DNA of 64,000 bases from Spirosoma pollinicola. GTDB taxonomy: Bacteria; Bacteroidota; Bacteroidia; Cytophagales; Spirosomataceae. The translations under genes were made by a program, and so were the position numbers. Below the pieces are notes generated by a model that was given only the letters and a program-made list of their open reading frames with translations, did no database searches and was not told the DNA's origin. Below are positions 62,277 through 64,000 of the stretch, piece by piece (positions within the stretch are counted from its first letter, which is position 1; each line of letters opens with the position of its first letter). The stretch covers positions 2,581,027-2,645,026 of the forward strand of contig NZ_CP025096.1 in the NCBI RefSeq assembly GCF_002831565.1, written 5' to 3'.

Positions 62277-62951
62277 ATGAATTCATTGATTGTTGTAACT
62301 GGTGGTTCTAAAGGAATTGGCCGAGCTATTGCCAACCGATTTGTGGCCGAAGGATTCGATGCAGTTGTTTGCGCCCGTTCTGTTGACGGTATCCATGAGC
62401 CGGGATTGTTGCCCATTGCCGCCGACCTTTCCACCCGCGCCGGTGTCAATACCCTGCTTGACTACATTCAGTCGCTGAATCGGCCTGTCGATGTGCTGGT
62501 CAACAATACCGGCATATTTCATCCGGGCCAGATTCACAACGAAGCCGAAGGTACGTTTGAACAACTTATGAACACGAACGTAGCCAGTGCTTACCACCTC
62601 ACCCGTGGGCTGGTAGGCGATATGATTACCCGTCGGAAGGGGCATATCTTTATGATGTGTTCTACGGCCAGTATAACGGCCTATACCAATGGGGGCTCGT
62701 ATTGCATCTCCAAATTTGCGCTACTCGGTATGAGTCGCGTTCTGCGTGAAGAATTAAAGCCGCATGATGTAAAAGTGACGGCTATATTGCCTGGGGCCAC
62801 CCTTACGGATAGCTGGGCGGGTTCGGGTTTGCCCGAAGAACGCTTTTTAAAGCCCGACGATGTGGCCAACAGTGCCTGGGCAGCTTATTCATTATCGAAA
62901 AGTGCAGTGCTGGAAGAAATACTTATCCGGCCGCAATTGGGGGATATTTAG
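62277..62951 (+). CDS. Short-chain dehydrogenase/reductase
   Basis: A 224-residue classical SDR. The Rossmann motif is TGGSKGIG (residues 8-15); NNTG (77-80) replaces the usual NNAG; the catalytic residues are Ser132 region (STASITAY), Tyr142 and Lys146 (YCISK). After the active site, PGATLTDSW is the usual PG motif. The residue after the second strand (CARSVDG) carries Arg34, suggesting NADP preference. The substrate is unknown. The gene stands alone between the lipid transporter and the ROK kinase. Confidence 0.9.
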   Translation: MNSLIVVTGGSKGIGRAIANRFVAEGFDAVVCARSVDGIHEPGLLPIAADLSTRAGVNTLLDYIQSLNRPVDVLVNNTGIFHPGQIHNEAEGTFEQLMNTNVASAYHLTRGLVGDMITRRKGHIFMMCSTASITAYTNGGSYCISKFALLGMSRVLREELKPHDVKVTAILPGATLTDSWAGSGLPEERFLKPDDVANSAWAAYSLSKSAVLEEILIRPQLGDI

Positions 62952-63095
62952 AACCAATAGAGGCCCGATTTTGTCGGTAAACCAAATGGCCTGTTGGTAA
63001 CAAATGCCTAACGACTACTGACTTTTTGTATCTTGCGTCCGATTTATCTATTCCTGACCTGCTAACTGTTCACAACTAACTGACTATTATTACGA

Positions 63096-64000
63096 ATGGC
63101 TTCCGTTGAGTATTTGGGTATTGACGTCGGCGGCACGAACGTCAAAATGGGTATTGTTGATGCCAATACCGGTAAAATCTCTAATTTCTATAGCCACGAC
63201 ACCATCAGTTGGCGGGAATCGGGACACTTTGTTGAGCGTTTTGGCGACGCAGTTGCGTTGCAGCTACTGTCGAATAAAGATGTAAAGAAAGTGGGTATCG
63301 GTTTGCCGGGCATGCTTAATCGGGAGCGTACTGTTCCGCTCGAAATCACGGCTATTCCCGAAATCAACGATGTTCCAATGGTGGATTTGTTGAGCAAACG
63401 CTTTGTGGGTATCCAGTTTTTTCTGGCCAATGACGCAAACGCAGCAGCTTTGGGTGAATATTATTTCGCTGAAGAAAAAATTACTGAAAACTATATTTTC
63501 ATCACGCTTGGAACGGGTGTTGGTGGAGCGGCTATCATTAACAAGAAAATTTTTACGGGCGGAGATGGCAACGCCATGGAGCCCGGTCATATTCCATCCC
63601 GGAATGGCCGGGTGTTGGAACGCAACATCGGCAAGAAAGAATTGCTCGATTTAGCCAATTTACGACGTAAGGAATTTAAAGGCGAAACGCACCTTGCCGA
63701 TGACGATAGCATTTCGACAACAGGTCTGGTAGCGGCTGCTGCCGAAGGTGATGAATTAGCCCTTCAAATCTGGACCGAAGTAGGCGAAATGCTGGGTGAA
63801 GGGCTGGCTTCACTAATTAAAGTACTGGATATAAAACAGGTACTAATTGGTGGAGGGTTGTCTGCATCCTTCGATTACATTCTGCCAGCGGTTAACAAAA
63901 CGCTCGAATACTGGCTCAATGATTATTATAAAAACGGATTGAGCATCAAGCGGGCCACTCTCGGAAACGATGCCGGACTACTTGGAGCCGCTTCGCTTTG
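63096..64000 (+). CDS. ROK-family sugar kinase (3' end missing)
   Basis: The gene runs off the right edge of the window; 301 full codons are visible. It starts MASVEYLGIDVGGTNVKMGI, the ASKHA phosphate-1 loop, followed by GIGLPGMLNRE, NDANAAALGEYYF (catalytic Asp) and TLGTGVGGAAIINKKIF. This places it in the ROK family (glucokinase-like). It is odd in lacking the usual zinc-binding CxCGxxGCxE motif: after MEPGHIP the sequence reads SRNGRVLERNIGKKELLDL, with no Cys. Substrate is probably glucose or a related hexose, inferred from the family. Start is ATG 63096, consistent with the conserved strand; a TATCTTGC sequence upstream may be the promoter. Confidence 0.9.
   Translation, partial: MASVEYLGIDVGGTNVKMGIVDANTGKISNFYSHDTISWRESGHFVERFGDAVALQLLSNKDVKKVGIGLPGMLNRERTVPLEITAIPEINDVPMVDLLSKRFVGIQFFLANDANAAALGEYYFAEEKITENYIFITLGTGVGGAAIINKKIFTGGDGNAMEPGHIPSRNGRVLERNIGKKELLDLANLRRKEFKGETHLADDDSISTTGLVAAAAEGDELALQIWTEVGEMLGEGLASLIKVLDIKQVLIGGGLSASFDYILPAVNKTLEYWLNDYYKNGLSIKRATLGNDAGLLGAASL

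Overview
The window looks like a chromosomal segment of a Bacteroidota bacterium of the order Cytophagales, probably Spirosoma or a close relative (inferred from gene content only). Supporting signs are type IX secretion (T9SS) C-terminal sorting domains, a PorZ-like protein, a fused SecDF, a TonB-type barrel with a carboxypeptidase-like N-terminal domain, promoter motifs of the TTG-N19/20-TAnnTTTG type, few Shine-Dalgarno sequences, and many intergenic palindromes. I see no rRNA, tRNA, CRISPR array or prophage.

Region by region. 1-3268 (minus strand): a molybdenum hydroxylase operon (2Fe-2S subunit, Tat-exported molybdopterin subunit, MocA-like cofactor nucleotidyltransferase cut by the window edge). 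3541-8729: an NrtR-like Nudix regulator, a SnoaL-like protein, a GNAT acetyltransferase, a Gfo/Idh/MocA oxidoreductase and a glucosamine-6-phosphate deaminase fused to a PIG-L deacetylase. 8969-12730: a large secreted sugar dehydrogenase with PKD, two ricin-type lectin repeats and a T9SS signal. 12884-15628: a protein with a nucleoside-deoxyribosyltransferase-like C-terminus, a REP-associated tyrosine transposase (RAYT) flanked by REP hairpins, and a DUF5009 membrane acyltransferase. 15647-19048: a secreted pappalysin-type metalloprotease with eight fibronectin-like repeats.

19271-33881 is the most coherent block: a complete nitrate assimilation locus with two divergent arms. The minus arm is nirB, nirD, then a NarX/PilJ-like sensor kinase and a NarL-like regulator. 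The plus arm is uroporphyrinogen-III methyltransferase (for siroheme), an outer-membrane porin, a NarK-type transporter, a nitrate reductase fused to a NirB-like flavoprotein module, and a rubredoxin-tailed protein with a degenerate nitrite/sulfite reductase-like body. The intergenic region carries a good promoter, a mirrored -7 element and an inverted repeat, so nitrate-responsive control is plausible.

33882-64000 is mostly housekeeping: a REP cluster, an M16 peptidase, a Uma2 nuclease-like protein, a CstB-like persulfide enzyme with a TauE/SafE exporter, an APC permease, SecDF, NadC, pyruvate dehydrogenase E1-beta, an outer-membrane barrel receptor, a MtnK-like kinase, PorZ, thymidine kinase, a HhH barrel protein, an MlaEF-type lipid ABC transporter, an SDR and a truncated ROK kinase, plus several uncharacterised proteins.

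A striking non-coding layer runs through the window: two REP-like families, three palindromes built from GAGYGAAA-type octamers (one translated as the tail of the nitrate reductase), a perfect 52-bp-arm palindrome between convergent genes, and other long hairpins at gene ends.
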